Assembly (NCBI RefSeq): GCF_045679555.1
Contig: NC_092087.1
Span: 88,868,966-88,932,965 of the forward strand
Direction: 5' to 3'
Source: Salvelinus alpinus
Taxonomy: Eukaryota > Chordata > Actinopteri > Salmoniformes > Salmonidae
Length of the DNA: 64,000 nt
In this document: piece by piece, positions 47,807-60,153 of the stretch
Layout: each line of letters opens with the position of its first letter
How positions within the stretch are numbered: position 1 is the stretch's first letter
Position numbers and translations under genes: made by a program
The notes under the pieces: generated by a model
The model's input: only the letters and a program-made list of their open reading frames with translations
Told to the model about the DNA's origin: nothing
The model's database searches: none

Positions 47807-47999
47807 ATGATGCAATATGCTTGAATATGTTTTATGTCATATTTTGGCATGGAGTGATTCCAAAATACAAGAATGTGTATATACACCATCTACCGATACA
47901 GATACAGTAGCAATACTAGTCAACCCTGTCTTATGCATTTGGCCACAGGTTCTCATCCACATCACATCTTATGTCATCTTGGGCAATACACCTAGAAAA

Positions 48000-48895
48000 T
48001 AATATTTTGGCATGCCTGTTCCATCCCTGGCAATCCGCTGTGTTTTGGCCAAGTTGAAACCAGCCTCATCTACCAAGATGAATATGTGGGGTGTTTGCCT
48101 GGCTTCAATCTCCATGACTCTCTAAAATAAATCCACATGGCATTATAAGAGTTAGGCTGTTACGGTAGTTTACATTATACCTAAAAACATGCCATTGTGT
48201 GCCTCTGCCCTGTTTGGTTTTGTTCAAAACCAGTTCTGTATTTTATAGTCATCTTACCTGGACATATTGGTTCCTGAGTTGCTTGACTCGTTCAGAGTTC
48301 CTCTCAAAGGGGACAGTGTACAACTGCTTCCTCCTGACTTGATGTTGTTTCAGGACTCTAGAAATAGTTAAGCTTACATTGTGAATATTTCCTAATGTAA
48401 TGTTGTCTGCCAAAACTCTGTTCTGAATCTCTGTGTGTTGTATATCATTGTTTCTGATAACCACATCAACGACTGCAGTTTCCTGCACAGCAGTGAACAT
48501 CTTCCCTCTCTCTCCTGTGGGAGGTAACCGTTGGCTCCTAAGCAGAAATACATAAACAATTAGACACAAGTGGGTTTGGAGGCTTTGCTCAATTGACTTC
48601 TGTAATGTTCAGTTCAGTCAGATGCCCTTGCAGAATGCACATCTTACCTGTTGTTTTGCCAGAAATGTCTCACAATAGATGCCACTGTTGAGCGTTGCAG
48701 ATTTGGCTGCACTCTCAGACCAGCCTCTCTCATTGATAGACTATGATTTATTACATGATCAATTACGGTAGCCCTAATCTCATCTGAGACTACAGCTCTT
48801 GATCTTCCTCAGTCTTCTTCCACCACGCATACGTACTCCTCTCCCAGCCACTCTTCTTCCTCTGTCAGCCACTTCTCTATCTCTGGCTAGTCCAT
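48000..48895 (-). pseudogene. Tc1/mariner-type transposase with introns, broken
   Basis: Three exon-like segments with GT/AG borders: about 48648-48895 (helix-turn-helix region, VIDHVINHSLSMREAGLRV), 48258-48537 (RLPPTGERGKMFTAVQE ... QYVQ) and about 48000-48122 (HIFILVDEAGFNLAKTQ, with the first catalytic Asp). The rest of the DDE domain is lost at the LINE. Stops in the first exon (third codon TAG, later TGA) show decay. Spliced transposases of this type are annotated in fish genomes as IS630-like; exact family uncertain. Confidence 0.55.
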
Positions 48896-49071
48896 GTTGA
48901 CATTACATCATTATTCCTGAGATGTCCCCTTTTGTATAGATGGTAATGAAATTGAAAGACTAACACCTGGGTAGGTGTTCAGCTACCATGGGAATCAGCT
49001 GTGGTTGGTCTAATTGTTTTTATAGTATTTCATTTTTTAAATATGGAATATATTTCAATACGGTATTACTG

Positions 49072-49780
49072 TAGAAATGTAGCAAATTGCTGTCTTGTTA
49101 CATTTTGTGTCATTTTAGGTTTGCAACTTAAAAATAGGCAATAGGCAAAATAGGCAATAATCTAAAATAGGCAGAAATAACAATTTTGATGATTAAGTAA
49201 GTGATATCATGATTCTGAAAAATATGGTATTACCTAATATAAAATAATAATGAATATAAAATGTGCAATAATGTCTGACAGCAATTTAAACGTACGACAC
49301 TGAACCACACTGTAGAAACGGTATGTAATGCATTGATTACATTTATTTTTCTAAAAAGAACAAGCACTATCACACTAAACAATATAGTACTACATAATAT
49401 AAAATATAAAAGAGCTAAAAATATTAAAAAAGCTTTTATCGAAATTATTCAAATTAGTTGCTGAGGAAAGTAGGACTATTGACGTTATAAAAAATCTGTA
49501 TCTGGCAAAATCCCATAGAAAAGAAATCACTAATATAATCTTAATCAATAGATATTAAACAGATTGGTATGCAAGAAAAGTAGGTTAAAAATATGGAATA
49601 TTTTGGAAAATATGGAAAAATATAACCCATCTCATTTAACATCAATATACATCATTATCATTATAAGAAAAGAAAATCTATTCCAGCATTTACTGAAAAG
49701 TTAGAGGTCATGGTCTGGAAAACCTTCTAGATATGGCAGCAAGACAGAGGTTTGAGGCCTAGTTTTGGATTGGAACCTTA
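49072..49780. other. AT-rich spacer distal to the gene 4 minisatellite
   Basis: No gene is seen. A short AAAATAGGCAATAGGC repeat is near 49133-49180. 49550-49780 is homologous to 3213-3479. Confidence 0.5.
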
Positions 49781-50055
49781 GCTCTTCAGTCCAGGTTCTG
49801 TGGTGCTTCTCTTCAGTACAGGTTCTGTGGTGCTTCTCTTCAGTACAGGATCTGTGGTGGTTCTCTTCAGTCCAGGTTCTGTGGTGCTTCTCTTCAGTAC
49901 AGGTTCTGTGGTGCTTCTCTTCAGTACAGGATCTGTGGTGGTTCTCTTCAGTCCAGGTTCTGTGGTGCTTCTCTTCAGTACAGGTTCTGTGGTGCTTCTC
50001 TTCAGTACAGGATCTGTGGTGGTTCTCTTCAGTCCAGGTTCTGTGGTGCTTCTCT
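49781..50055 (-). repeat. 27-bp minisatellite in the 3' UTR of gene 4
   Basis: About ten units organised as an 81-bp three-unit higher-order repeat (TCCAGGTTC, ACAGGTTC and ACAGGATC variants in fixed order, three cycles). Confidence 0.9.
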
Positions 50056-50248
50056 TCAGTGGGTGATTCCCCTCACATTCTAAAATAAGACATACTGAAT
50101 TAGCACTCCCTCTAAAAATGTTATGGACACAAACATACACACACACACACACACACTTACTGCCAGGGTGTCATACTCTGGTGACCTGGTGTTCATGTTC
50201 AGAGGTGTGTACATGTCACTGTTGGGGTCAGGATGGACACTCTGTGGA

Positions 50249-50413
50249 CAGAGTGAGAGAGAGGGAGGGAGAGGGAGAGGGATGGAGAGGGATGAGAGAG
50301 AGACAGAGAGAGAGAGACAGAGAGAGAGAGACAGAGAGAGAGAGACAGAGAGAGAGGGAGAGAGAGAGAGAGAGAGGAAGGGGGAGAGAGAGGAAGGGGG
50401 AGAGAGAGGAAGG

Positions 50414-50454
<41 letters not shown>

Positions 50455-50523
50455 GGGGAGGGGGAGAGAGAGGGAGAGAGGGGGATGGGGAGAGATAGGG
50501 AGGGGGAGAGAGAGGGAGAGAGG
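50249..50523. repeat. GA/GGGA microsatellite in gene 4
   Basis: About 275 bp of complex (GA)n with GGGGGA and GACA interruptions, upstream (minus strand) of the second tail exon. Confidence 0.95.
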
Positions 50524-50800
50524 AAATGCATGAGTTCATTGAGACACCAGTCTTTCCATAATTGTCTCTATACACATTCAAGTACTGCACAAACACACTC
50601 ACAAACAATCAAAATGAATGATAAGAGACTTACTGCCAGAGTGTCATAGTCCGGGGACATGGTCCTCATGTTCAGACCTGTGTACGTGTCACTGTTACAG
50701 TCAGGACGGACACTCTGTGGAGAGAGAGAGAGGTAACAATGAAAATAGTACGAAAGAGACTGTAGTGAAACAGTAAACTAATGAAAATGGAGTTGTAACT

Positions 50801-50945
50801 CAGGGTTTCCCAAACTCAGAGCTGGGCCCTGCATGTTTTGAGCTCAGAGCTGCACATTGTGTTTTTTGCCCTAGCACTACACAGCTGATTCATATAATCA
50901 AAGCCTGATGAGTTGTGTGGGGGGGGGGGGGGGGGGGGGGTCCTG
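50801..50945. mobile_element. hAT-type MITE in the tail intron of gene 4
   Basis: Left end CAGGGTTTCCCAAACTC; right end decayed after a G-run of about 20 (50921-50940). Flanks TTGTAACT and GTGTAACT match in seven of eight bases. Same insertion as in genes 1 and 2. Confidence 0.65.
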
Positions 50946-51085
50946 GTGTAACTAATAGAATCACCTGTGTCTGCTGTGGCATCACTTCCTCCTGTGGATC
51001 TCCTGTAAAGAGGGACAGAGTGAGTTCTGCTCTCTACTGACCTCTAGTGGAAGTTGATATGTTACTAATACATTTTAGCAGGTTT

Positions 51086-51284
51086 CTTACTTTATCTTTA
51101 TTTGACTGGGCAAGTCAGTTAAGAACAAACTCTTATTTTCAATGATGGCCTAGGAACAGTGGGTTAACTGCCTTGTTCAGGGGCGGAACGACATATTTTT
51201 ATCTTGTCAGCTCAGGGATTCAATCTTGCAACCTTTCAGTTACAAGTTCAACGCTCTAACCACTAAGCTACCTGCCACCCCAGG
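51086..51284 (-). repeat. tRNA-derived SINE
   Basis: The minus strand has A box GGTAGCTTAGTGGTTAGAG, B box GGTTGCAAGATTGAATCC, and tail AACTGACTTGCCCAGTCAAA. A second SINE-head scrap (GGTGGCCTAGTGGTTAAGGG) follows at 51283-51310 and recurs near 4808 and 21861. Confidence 0.75.
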
Positions 51285-52719
51285 TGGCCTAGTGGTTAAG
51301 GGCGTTGGGCCTATAACTTAATGAACGAATGAAGTTAATAACAAATCACAGGTCTAAGGTGAATAATACAAACATCAATGTTCCCTTCTTCACTCACCTG
51401 AACCACATGAGTCCAGAGAGACAGAGGATGAGAACCAGAACAACCACTATGATTCCTACAGCTGCAGTCAGAACTGTTTGTTTCCCTACAATAAAATATG
51501 GATGATATGAGTACAGGCATGTAATACAAAAGTACAATATTTGTTAACTGATCTAATCTCAACGTATATATAATTATAAAACAAAGTATGATAAGCCAAA
51601 GTATAACTATTAATATTAGTTTGAAACAATTTGTGTTGAAATATATAAGATGAAACTTCACCTGGTAAAATGATCATCAGAGCTGTAGAGTTCCTAGATC
51701 CTCTTCCATTCCAGGCCTCACAGTGGTAATGTCCATTGTCCTTAGACTTGAAGTTACTTATGTTGTACATCTGTCCAAATCCATTTAGAAAAGTCTCATT
51801 TTGAAAGTACCAGGTGTATTTGTCTACAGGTGGGTTGGCATCACTGCTGCAGGTCAGAGTCACTGAACTGCCCTCCACTATTTCACCAGAGGGACTGACT
51901 GACACTGAGGTGTTCTTTGGACCATCTGGTGGACAATATGTAACAACATTGTTTAAAATAGTGTTTTACTTGTGATTTGAATATGAATTTAAATGTGATC
52001 CTCTGATCAAAAGATGAGGTTAGGTGTACTAACACTGAACGTCCACAGACACAGAAGAAGAGTTGAGACGTCCATATTTATTCTCAGTCTCACAGTAATA
52101 TTCTCCACTGTCCTCAGCGCTGATGGTCATGAAATTGTATGTTTTTTCAGATCCTGTCAGTGAAGCTCCATTCTTCTTGTACCAGGTGTATTTGTCCACA
52201 GGTGGGTTGGCATCACTGCTGCAGGTCAGAGTCACTGAACTGTCCTCCACTATTTCACCAGAGGGACTGACTGACACTGAGGTGTTCTTTGGGCCATCTG
52301 GTAAAGGAGAATTTGTCCGACGGATAGGACAGTAGTATATTTATGACTAATTATCTGTTTAGTCAGAGAACTATCTAAAACTATGACACAAAACGTTAAC
52401 AAATACACATTTGGAGATGTTATGCTTTAGCACTAATTCATTTAATTATAATTGTCTTACTACCTTACGATTCAAACACTGAGCAGCACTTTACTCACAC
52501 TTCACATCCATGTTTATGGTCCTAGACCTTTCTGTCCCCATCTCATTCTGGGACTCACAGTAGTACTCTCCAGTGTCAGATGACTGGATTTGACTGAAGA
52601 CATGCTGTGGTCCTGTCATACTCTGATAGTCACCTCCATTCTTCTTGAACCACCAGGTGTAACTCTGCACAGGTGGGTTGGCATCACTGCTGAAGGTCAG
52701 AGTCACTGAACTGCCCTCC

Positions 52720-53201
52720 TGTCACGATCGTGTGGAGGATTGACGGACCAAAACGCAGCAGTAGGAAAATAAGCCATCTCCTTTTATTTATGAAGAAGGC
52801 AAAACAAAACAAAACACTTACGAACTAATCAAAACAATAAACGATCGTGAAGCTAAATAAACGAAGTGCACATACACAGGCTACAAACATTCTACATAGA
52901 CAATTACCCACATCACATGAAAGCCTATGGCTACCCTAAATATGGCTCCCAATCAGAGACAACAGAAATCAGCTGTCTCTAATTGGGAACTCATTCAGGC
53001 AACCATAGACTCTCCTAGACAACTAAACAAACATAGACAACGCTAGACACATGCACTCAACACAAACCCATACACTACACCCAACACCCCCTTTACCATA
53101 TAATCACCCAAAACCGACAAAACACAAACAATCCCCATGTCACACCCTGACCTAACTAAAATAATAAAGAAAACAAAGAATACTAAGGCCAGGGCGTGAC
53201 A
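52720..53201 (-). mobile_element. Solo LTR, 482 bp, inside an Ig exon of gene 4
   Basis: On the minus strand it starts TGTCACGCCCTGGCC and ends ACACGATCGTGACA. CCTCC flanks both sides (52715-52719 and 53202-53206). It contains CATATTTAGG, a hairpin (CCCAATTAGAGACAGCTG) and ATAAATAAAAGG about 55 bp before the end, as in an LTR with promoter and polyadenylation signal. It breaks the exon after GGIVE. Confidence 0.85.
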
Positions 53202-55382
53202 CCTCCACTATTCCACCAGAGGGACTGACTGATACTGAGGTGTTCTTTGGTTTATCTGATGTAAAAGGCCAAACATTTTGTCAGATTAATATTAACAATT
53301 AGTAAAAAATATATTTTTGTTCTGTAATGATTGATAAAGTAAGACATGTCTCTTTTACCTGAATACATGATACTTGCTAAGTAGAATACTGTACTATTGT
53401 ACTGTACTCACACACTGCAGGAGAGCTGAGATCCTCATGGCCTTTTACAGCACAGGAGAATGAACTGTCTTCATCCTCACTGCTGATGGAGTACATGGGG
53501 GAGGAGTTATCTTGTACATTCCATCCATTCCTGTACCAGATGTAGGTGGGGTTGTCAGTCAGAGTACAGGTGGTGCTACAGGTCAGTGTCTTCTGTCCCT
53601 CTGCAGCAGGAGTCACTTTGACCTGCAGACCTGAAACAATATGTATAAAACCACATACACCTCTGTGTTAACAGGATGGTTAATTTATATATCCTGTAAT
53701 TCATTATGATATACAGTTGTATCATACAGTGTAGTATTACCTATGACAGACAGAGTTGTTCCTGGGAAACTATGACCCCATTCAAAGTTTTGAGTTTTAA
53801 AAGTGAAGCGATACTCAGCTGAGTCCTCCTCTCTCAGATCTGTGATTCTCAGGGTGAAGGGACCTCTGTATGTTCCAGTGTACTCCACACGACCTGCATA
53901 CCCTGGGTCTCTGGTTAGGTCTTCAGGGGTCGACTTATCACTTCTAAACCAGAATGTTGATGTGGTGGAATAATAACTAACATAAGTACAGGATATGTCC
54001 ACTGTTGACCCCTTTAAGACACAGATTCTCCTCTTGTTGTAAGTCACTCTGTTGCATCTCTGACCCTGAACACCTGAAACATAAAGAGGACATTATTTAT
54101 ACAGTAGAATATTGAGCTTCAGTAATCGTGTGATACAGTTTGTAAGACAACTCTGAAGCTGTTTAGCAGACAGAATAATTATATCTGAAAAGTTATACTA
54201 GAATACTGAGTTGAATTCATACTCACACACTGCAGGAGAGTGGAGATCCTCATGGCCTTTTACAGCACAGGAGTAGCTGTCTGCAGCATTAGGGAGGACT
54301 GAATAGGTGGAAGTCTTCACAGTTACTACCTGTCCGTTCTTGTACCAGGTGTAGGTGGGGTTACTAGTCAGAGGACAGCTGGTGGTTTTACAGGTCAGTG
54401 TCTTCCTCTTTGACCAATGTGAAGGAGTCACCTTCACCTGCAGAGCTGGAGTAGATAAAAACATTAAATCCCTGCATCACCTGTTCTATAGTTCCATCAC
54501 ATGATGCAAGACATTCTCAAACACATTTAATTCTTAAATCTGTTTCATATATACAAATCCAATTTCTAGACCTAAATGGACAGTAGATAATAATTGAACA
54601 GACTAGCAGTATAAAGCATGTAACTGTACCTGTTACAGACAGAGTGACTCCAGGATCTCCATAATATCTCCCTCTGGTCTGATCTGTTGTAAAGCTGAAC
54701 TTGTACGTAGCTGAGTCTCTCTCTCTCAGGTCTGTGATTCTCAGGGTACAGTCTTTCTTCTTATCCCCATGATACTCCAGACGACCTGCATTCTCTGGGT
54801 CCTGACCTATATCTTCATGTTCTACACCAGTCTCCATTTTAGTGAACCAGAAGGTTGATGTGACTGTACCACTGGGATATGTGTAAGAGCAGGTCAGCTC
54901 CACTGTTGACCCCTTCAAGGCACAGATACTCTGAGTGGTGTAAGTCACACTCCAGCCATCCTGACCCAGTACCACTGAAACACAGTCACACAACACAAGG
55001 GTATTACATTAAGCCAATGCCAATTGGCTCACACTAACAGTAAAGGCTTTGTCCGTACTTTGTTGCCATAGTTGCTGAGTTGAGTGTGATAGGAAAACAC
55101 ATAAGCATCATTCAGTAAGGTAAGTGAGGTGTGAAAGATAACTACTGAAGTGAAATGGAGACGCCTAACAGAACACAACAGAATAATAAAACACAAATGT
55201 AATTTTTATATTTTACAAAAGTCTGTAGTCTGTATATTGACAAACATATCAAGTAATGAATGATAACAATGAGAAATGTCTGTAGATTATTAAACAGAGC
55301 AACTAAAAGATAATAATGAGCCCATACCTGCTACAGACCAGAGAAAGACCACCAACACACTTCCTGCTGTTCTCAAGGACAT

Positions 55383-56274
55383 TGTTGCATCTCCCACCCT
55401 GCAGTCTTAGAAACATAAACAACAACTCACTCTATAGCTGGTGAATAACTCCACCTGATACATTAAAGTAGAATCTGTAAATGGGGTACAGGGCCTCATT
55501 ACTGGAAATGAACCAGGCTCATATTGTGTTGTGTTGGATTGTGCTATATGGTTGTCTATGTGAATACTGTCTGTAAGTCTATTGCACTATGTATGTAATG
55601 TGTGTGATGTGTTGCATGTCTGTCTACATCTGTCTATTTAAGATTACTTGATGTATGATGCAAAAACGATTTCCTAATGGATACAGTAAAGTCATAATCA
55701 ACAACAACAATCACTTATTGAACAGATATGTAGAACTGTAAACACATATTTCTACATTGATTGTTCTGAAGCTGTTTTATTCTCAGAACCCCAAAAATAG
55801 GAGGATACATATCATTTTTTATGTATGGTGAGGTCTCTTTTGAGTAAGAATATCATTGTATTTGAATAAATATGTCAAATAAACTAAACCTTTAACCTTG
55901 AATAATTATTTGAGATCTGGAGCAGAATCTTGTATACCTTGCTATTACTGGTATTCTCTACTGATACATTTCAAAAACATGTCAATTAATAAACTGACCT
56001 AGACTAAACACATGAAACCACAGTCCAAGGTTCATACTAACAAGGTGTCTCAGAGTAGGAGTGCTATTCTGGTGTTTAGATCATAATTAAACGAACCGGT
56101 GGGGGTGGATCAACAATCCTACACTGAGACACTTTATGAATACTGGCCCTGATGTAACAACCAAAACACAGCTCAAAACATAACAAGAAGTAAAATGAAA
56201 CATTACCTTCAAGTATATGACTTATGACTAAAAGCAAATAACCAGAAACTATATTTCAAGATATTGTCAAGAGT
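55383..56274. other. Upstream intron of gene 4, shared with gene 2
   Basis: No exon is seen. Homologous to 25825-26730 over several blocks, for example AATACTGGCCCTGATG at 56144 and 26597. Confidence 0.5.
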
Positions 56275-56360
56275 ACTTACAGAGTGAAGTGAAGGAGAGA
56301 GTTATTGAACAGTGAGTCAACTTACTGGTAGTGTGTGGAAACAGGAAGTAGCCTACTGTG
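56275..56360 (-). other. Candidate non-coding 5' exon of gene 4
   Basis: Minus strand CTTCACTTCACTCT then GTAAGTACTC (donor 56275-56280), 0.9 kb upstream of the signal-peptide exon. Single-copy counterpart of the 72-bp array of gene 2. An ACAGGAAGTAG word (Ets/PU.1-like) is at about 56340-56350. Function inferred only. Confidence 0.4.
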
Positions 56361-57240
<880 letters not shown>

Positions 57241-57360
57241 GTGTAGGTCTGTGACTGTGCGTGTGTACTGTATGTATTGCACACTTAAATAATGACGACT
57301 GCCTGTATCACCACTAGGTCTCTTTCTGCTGATGGTCAATAGGCTAAGAGCCCTAGATTG

Positions 57361-58240
57361 ATGACGTGGCAGCATGGTAGGCAGAGCTTGTCCAATGAAT
57401 TATTAAAACATGTAGGATTAGCTGATAACTACGAAACAAACATTCTGGATAATATAGAGAATCTGGAACTATTTATTGATCAGCAGTTTGATATGCTCTT
57501 AAAAGAAACGGATATATCGAAGCGAACAAGAGAAAAACCTTCCTTGAGTTTTGCGAGCGAAATGAGAGGGAAGCTGCCATCTAAAATTCCAAACTTAACA
57601 TTGGAGGGGGACGTTTTTAAAACTATGTCTCCAGAAGATAGAGCATTGCTTACAAGCATGAACGAGCAGTTAAAAAACTGGATCTATAGCCTGGGCTACT
57701 GGGGGAGGTTGAGGCCTTAATAACAGGAATGGATTACAGTTATAAAATCATGGAAGAAATACGAGCGGAAAATAAGATATTGAAAACTATTGTGGACTGA
57801 TCTAAAGTGCAGAAGTATGACAAATAATATTGTTGTAATGGGAATAAAGGAGGATGAAAACAAATACTATCAGTCAACGGAGGAAAAAGTCAAGGTGTTC
57901 ATGAAACATCATCTCAATATGACGGACGAACAGGTGGATACAATTGATTTTCAAAGCGCTCACCGTTTCGGTGGCAGAGCAGATGGAAGGGCCCGTCCGA
58001 TCGTAGCTATGCTAACCCACTACAAAAAGAAAATGGCCTTGTTACAACAGGGTAGGGAACTGAAGAACACCCCATTCTCTATTAATGAACAATTTCCTCA
58101 TGAAATAGTGGAGAGACGACGTGCCCTGTACCACACTTTCAAAGGCTCTGAGCAGAGAAGCAGAATCTTCGTCTAGTGGTCGATAAATTATATGTAAACA
58201 ATCAAATGTTCAAGGACTTGAAGATTACAACGTGGATGTG
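57361..58240 (+). pseudogene. L1-like LINE ORF1 protein, frameshifted
   Basis: Starts MTWQHGRQSLSNELLKH, open to about 57720. It continues in another frame (EALITGMDYSYKIMEEIRAE), then from about 57795 as LKCRSMTNNIVVMGIKEDEN ... FQSAHRFGGRADGRARPIV and EQFPHEIVERRRALYHTF, ending near 58240. The layout (N-terminal region, heptad-like helix, RRM-like core with AHRFG, C-terminal domain) is that of L1 ORF1 RNA-binding chaperones. At least three frame breaks; no endonuclease or RT follows within the window. Confidence 0.6.
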
Positions 58241-59099
58241 AGTGATAACTACCTCCTGAAGTAGTCACCGCATTACACAGTACAAATATGGATGAATATG
58301 TTTTTTACCCAAACATTTTTTTTTGCATGAACAACTTTTATAAATTATTTTTTATTCATGCAGAATGGAACCGTGGACTTAAAATACGGTTGCATTTATG
58401 GTAATTCATAATTGGTATGATGAATTTATCCTTTTTCTATTTAGGCAATATGGAACATCAGACTTTATGGGCGTAATATCAGGTTTTGATTTAGGAGAAG
58501 GTGAGGATGGGTAAGGCTGACCTTTTTTCTTTATGATTTTTATGTATTTCATTTGAAGATTGTACATTAGAAATACCAAGGTCGTTTTTTTTGTTTAATG
58601 TGATATGGCCTAATTGTATAGGTTGGGTATATCTTGACTTAAAATCTATTATATTGCGTGGCCTTTGTTCGCCGATGTGATCGGAACGGTTAGCTTTTAA
58701 GATAAAACTTGATAAATATGAATAGATGTATTATAGGGCTAGGATAAAGGATTATATAATTAAAAACCTGTGTAGGTTCTCTGATGGAATAGGACTGTAC
58801 GTTCCTAAAATAATTGGTATTACCCTTTTACATTTAAAAAATAAATCTCAATATAAAAAGTGTAAAGGATGATTATTTTGCTGATACACACAGGCACATG
58901 GATGGATTAGGTATTGACAACAGGGCTGTTGTCTCTAGTGTGGGGCGGGCTGGTTAACACTGGGATAAAGTGATTAAAGTTAACGGTAGAACTAATACAA
59001 TAATTGGAAGCATTTCTCCAAGCGAGAGACAGGGATATTATAGATTATTCTATATAAGCTATTTCTGCCACCTGTTATATTCTTGATCTTAATGATATA
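58241..59099. other. AT-rich non-coding DNA after the L1-like ORF1
   Basis: No ORF2 or other gene is seen. Confidence 0.5.
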
Positions 59100-59240
59100 C
59101 AGTGGTTCCTCCTTTAAAAGTTGCGAGGTACCCAGCGTCATGGCTTCATTGCTCCAGACCTCCGCAAGGGGGAGTTAGAGCACTCATCATGCATTTGGGT
59201 CCCAGGGTTTTTATATGACCAATCATATTGAGTGGTTCCA
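59100..59240. repeat. hAT-like repeat fragment
   Basis: Starts CAGTGGTTCCTCCTTTAAAA, a CAGTGG-type end seen in short fish hAT derivatives; the other end is not clear. Confidence 0.35.
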
Positions 59241-60153
59241 ATGACAAATTTGATGCGAGCCACTCGTTCCTGGTGACTTTCTTCATCAAAGATGTCTGAC
59301 AAAACATTATGGTGGAAACAAATGTAAGTAATTATAACGTGGTAATGAGTCAAGCAAAAAATGTACAAATGAGAGGAATATGTTAGTTGATATAGAGACA
59401 AACGATTATGCATATTTACGTAAATTTACGAAAATCGCTATTTAGCCCGTTTTTTTTTGTCATATCCAATACCAGGTGTATCAAACTCCAGTCTTTGAAT
59501 GATGCTGTGTCTGCATGTATGTTTTACAATTATACACTTCAACAGTGTTTACCACTCCTGCTCCTGGGACATCAATGATTACACATTGTAACTATGCAAT
59601 ACACTAGAAACTTGATTTAAGTAAAGGCTGATTTGTTATTCATATATACAGAATAAAAACAGTACATCCTGCCAGCACGCCACTCAGGAGGAGAATGACG
59701 TGTGGAAGAGGGGTAGGAATGAGATGGAGTAACAATCCAGGCTATTTGCTCTGAGACCAGCATAGTATTGCAATGAAACAAGCAGGGAGCAGGTTTCGAA
59801 ACCCTCAACATTCTAGCACGAAGTCCAGCACACTATCGACTGTGCCCAAATGTATTAATTGGTGTTGGGGCCGATTGTGGCTAAAAACACTTTATCAATT
59901 GGAATCTTTAACATGTGGAAAGGGGAAAAAGTATTATTATTAGTTTTTCACAAGCGTAGCAGGAACAATAGACTATTCAAACTTTACTAAAGAATTGTCT
60001 AATAGCCGAGCTAGGTGTGAAACCCCCCTCCCCAACTTGAGCTAGGTGTGAACCCCACCCCAACTTGCAACAAATAATTTGTATCTATCTTTCCACATCT
60101 ACCTACAAACCTATCTACCTACACACGGTTAATGTTCTGAAAAAATGTATATA
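59241..60153. other. Non-coding, possible SINE scrap
   Basis: No gene is seen. The reverse strand near 59780-59845 has GTCGATAGTGTGCTGG and GGGTTTCGAAACC, weakly like the A and B boxes of a tRNA-derived SINE. Confidence 0.35.

Larger units (their letters stand above)
44112..49071 (-). mobile_element. Tc1/mariner-type transposon split by a LINE
   Basis: Both outer ends start CAGT next to TA (44110-44111 and 49072-49073), as expected for a TA target duplication. The ends are CAGTTTTTATTACAATCG and, inverted, CAGTAATACCGTATTG. About 1.6 kb of element surrounds a 3.3-kb LINE. Assignment rests on the transposase and the TA; the inverted repeats are weak. Confidence 0.5.
50056..55382 (-). pseudogene. 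CD22/Siglec-like receptor gene 4, LTR in an Ig exon
   Basis: Exons: signal peptide 55328-55382; V 54630-54974; C2 54227-54445; V 53741-54073; C2 53412-53630; C2 52499-53255, interrupted by an LTR at 52720-53201; C2 52034-52297; C2 51662-51925; transmembrane 51398-51485; linker 50965-51002; tails 50634-50714 and 50161-50241; last 50056-50079 (NVRGITH). Two tail exons each carry ITAM-spaced tyrosines (YTGLNMRTMSPDYDTL and YTPLNMNTRSPEYDTL). The F-strand Arg of the V domains is lost (YKFSF in V1, YRFTF in V2). The linker exon is 38 nt instead of 40 (one GT lost), which shifts the tail frame to an early stop. The LTR exon is phase 1-1 and could be skipped, but the linker shift would remove the signalling tail, so a full receptor is unlikely. 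Confidence 0.75.
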
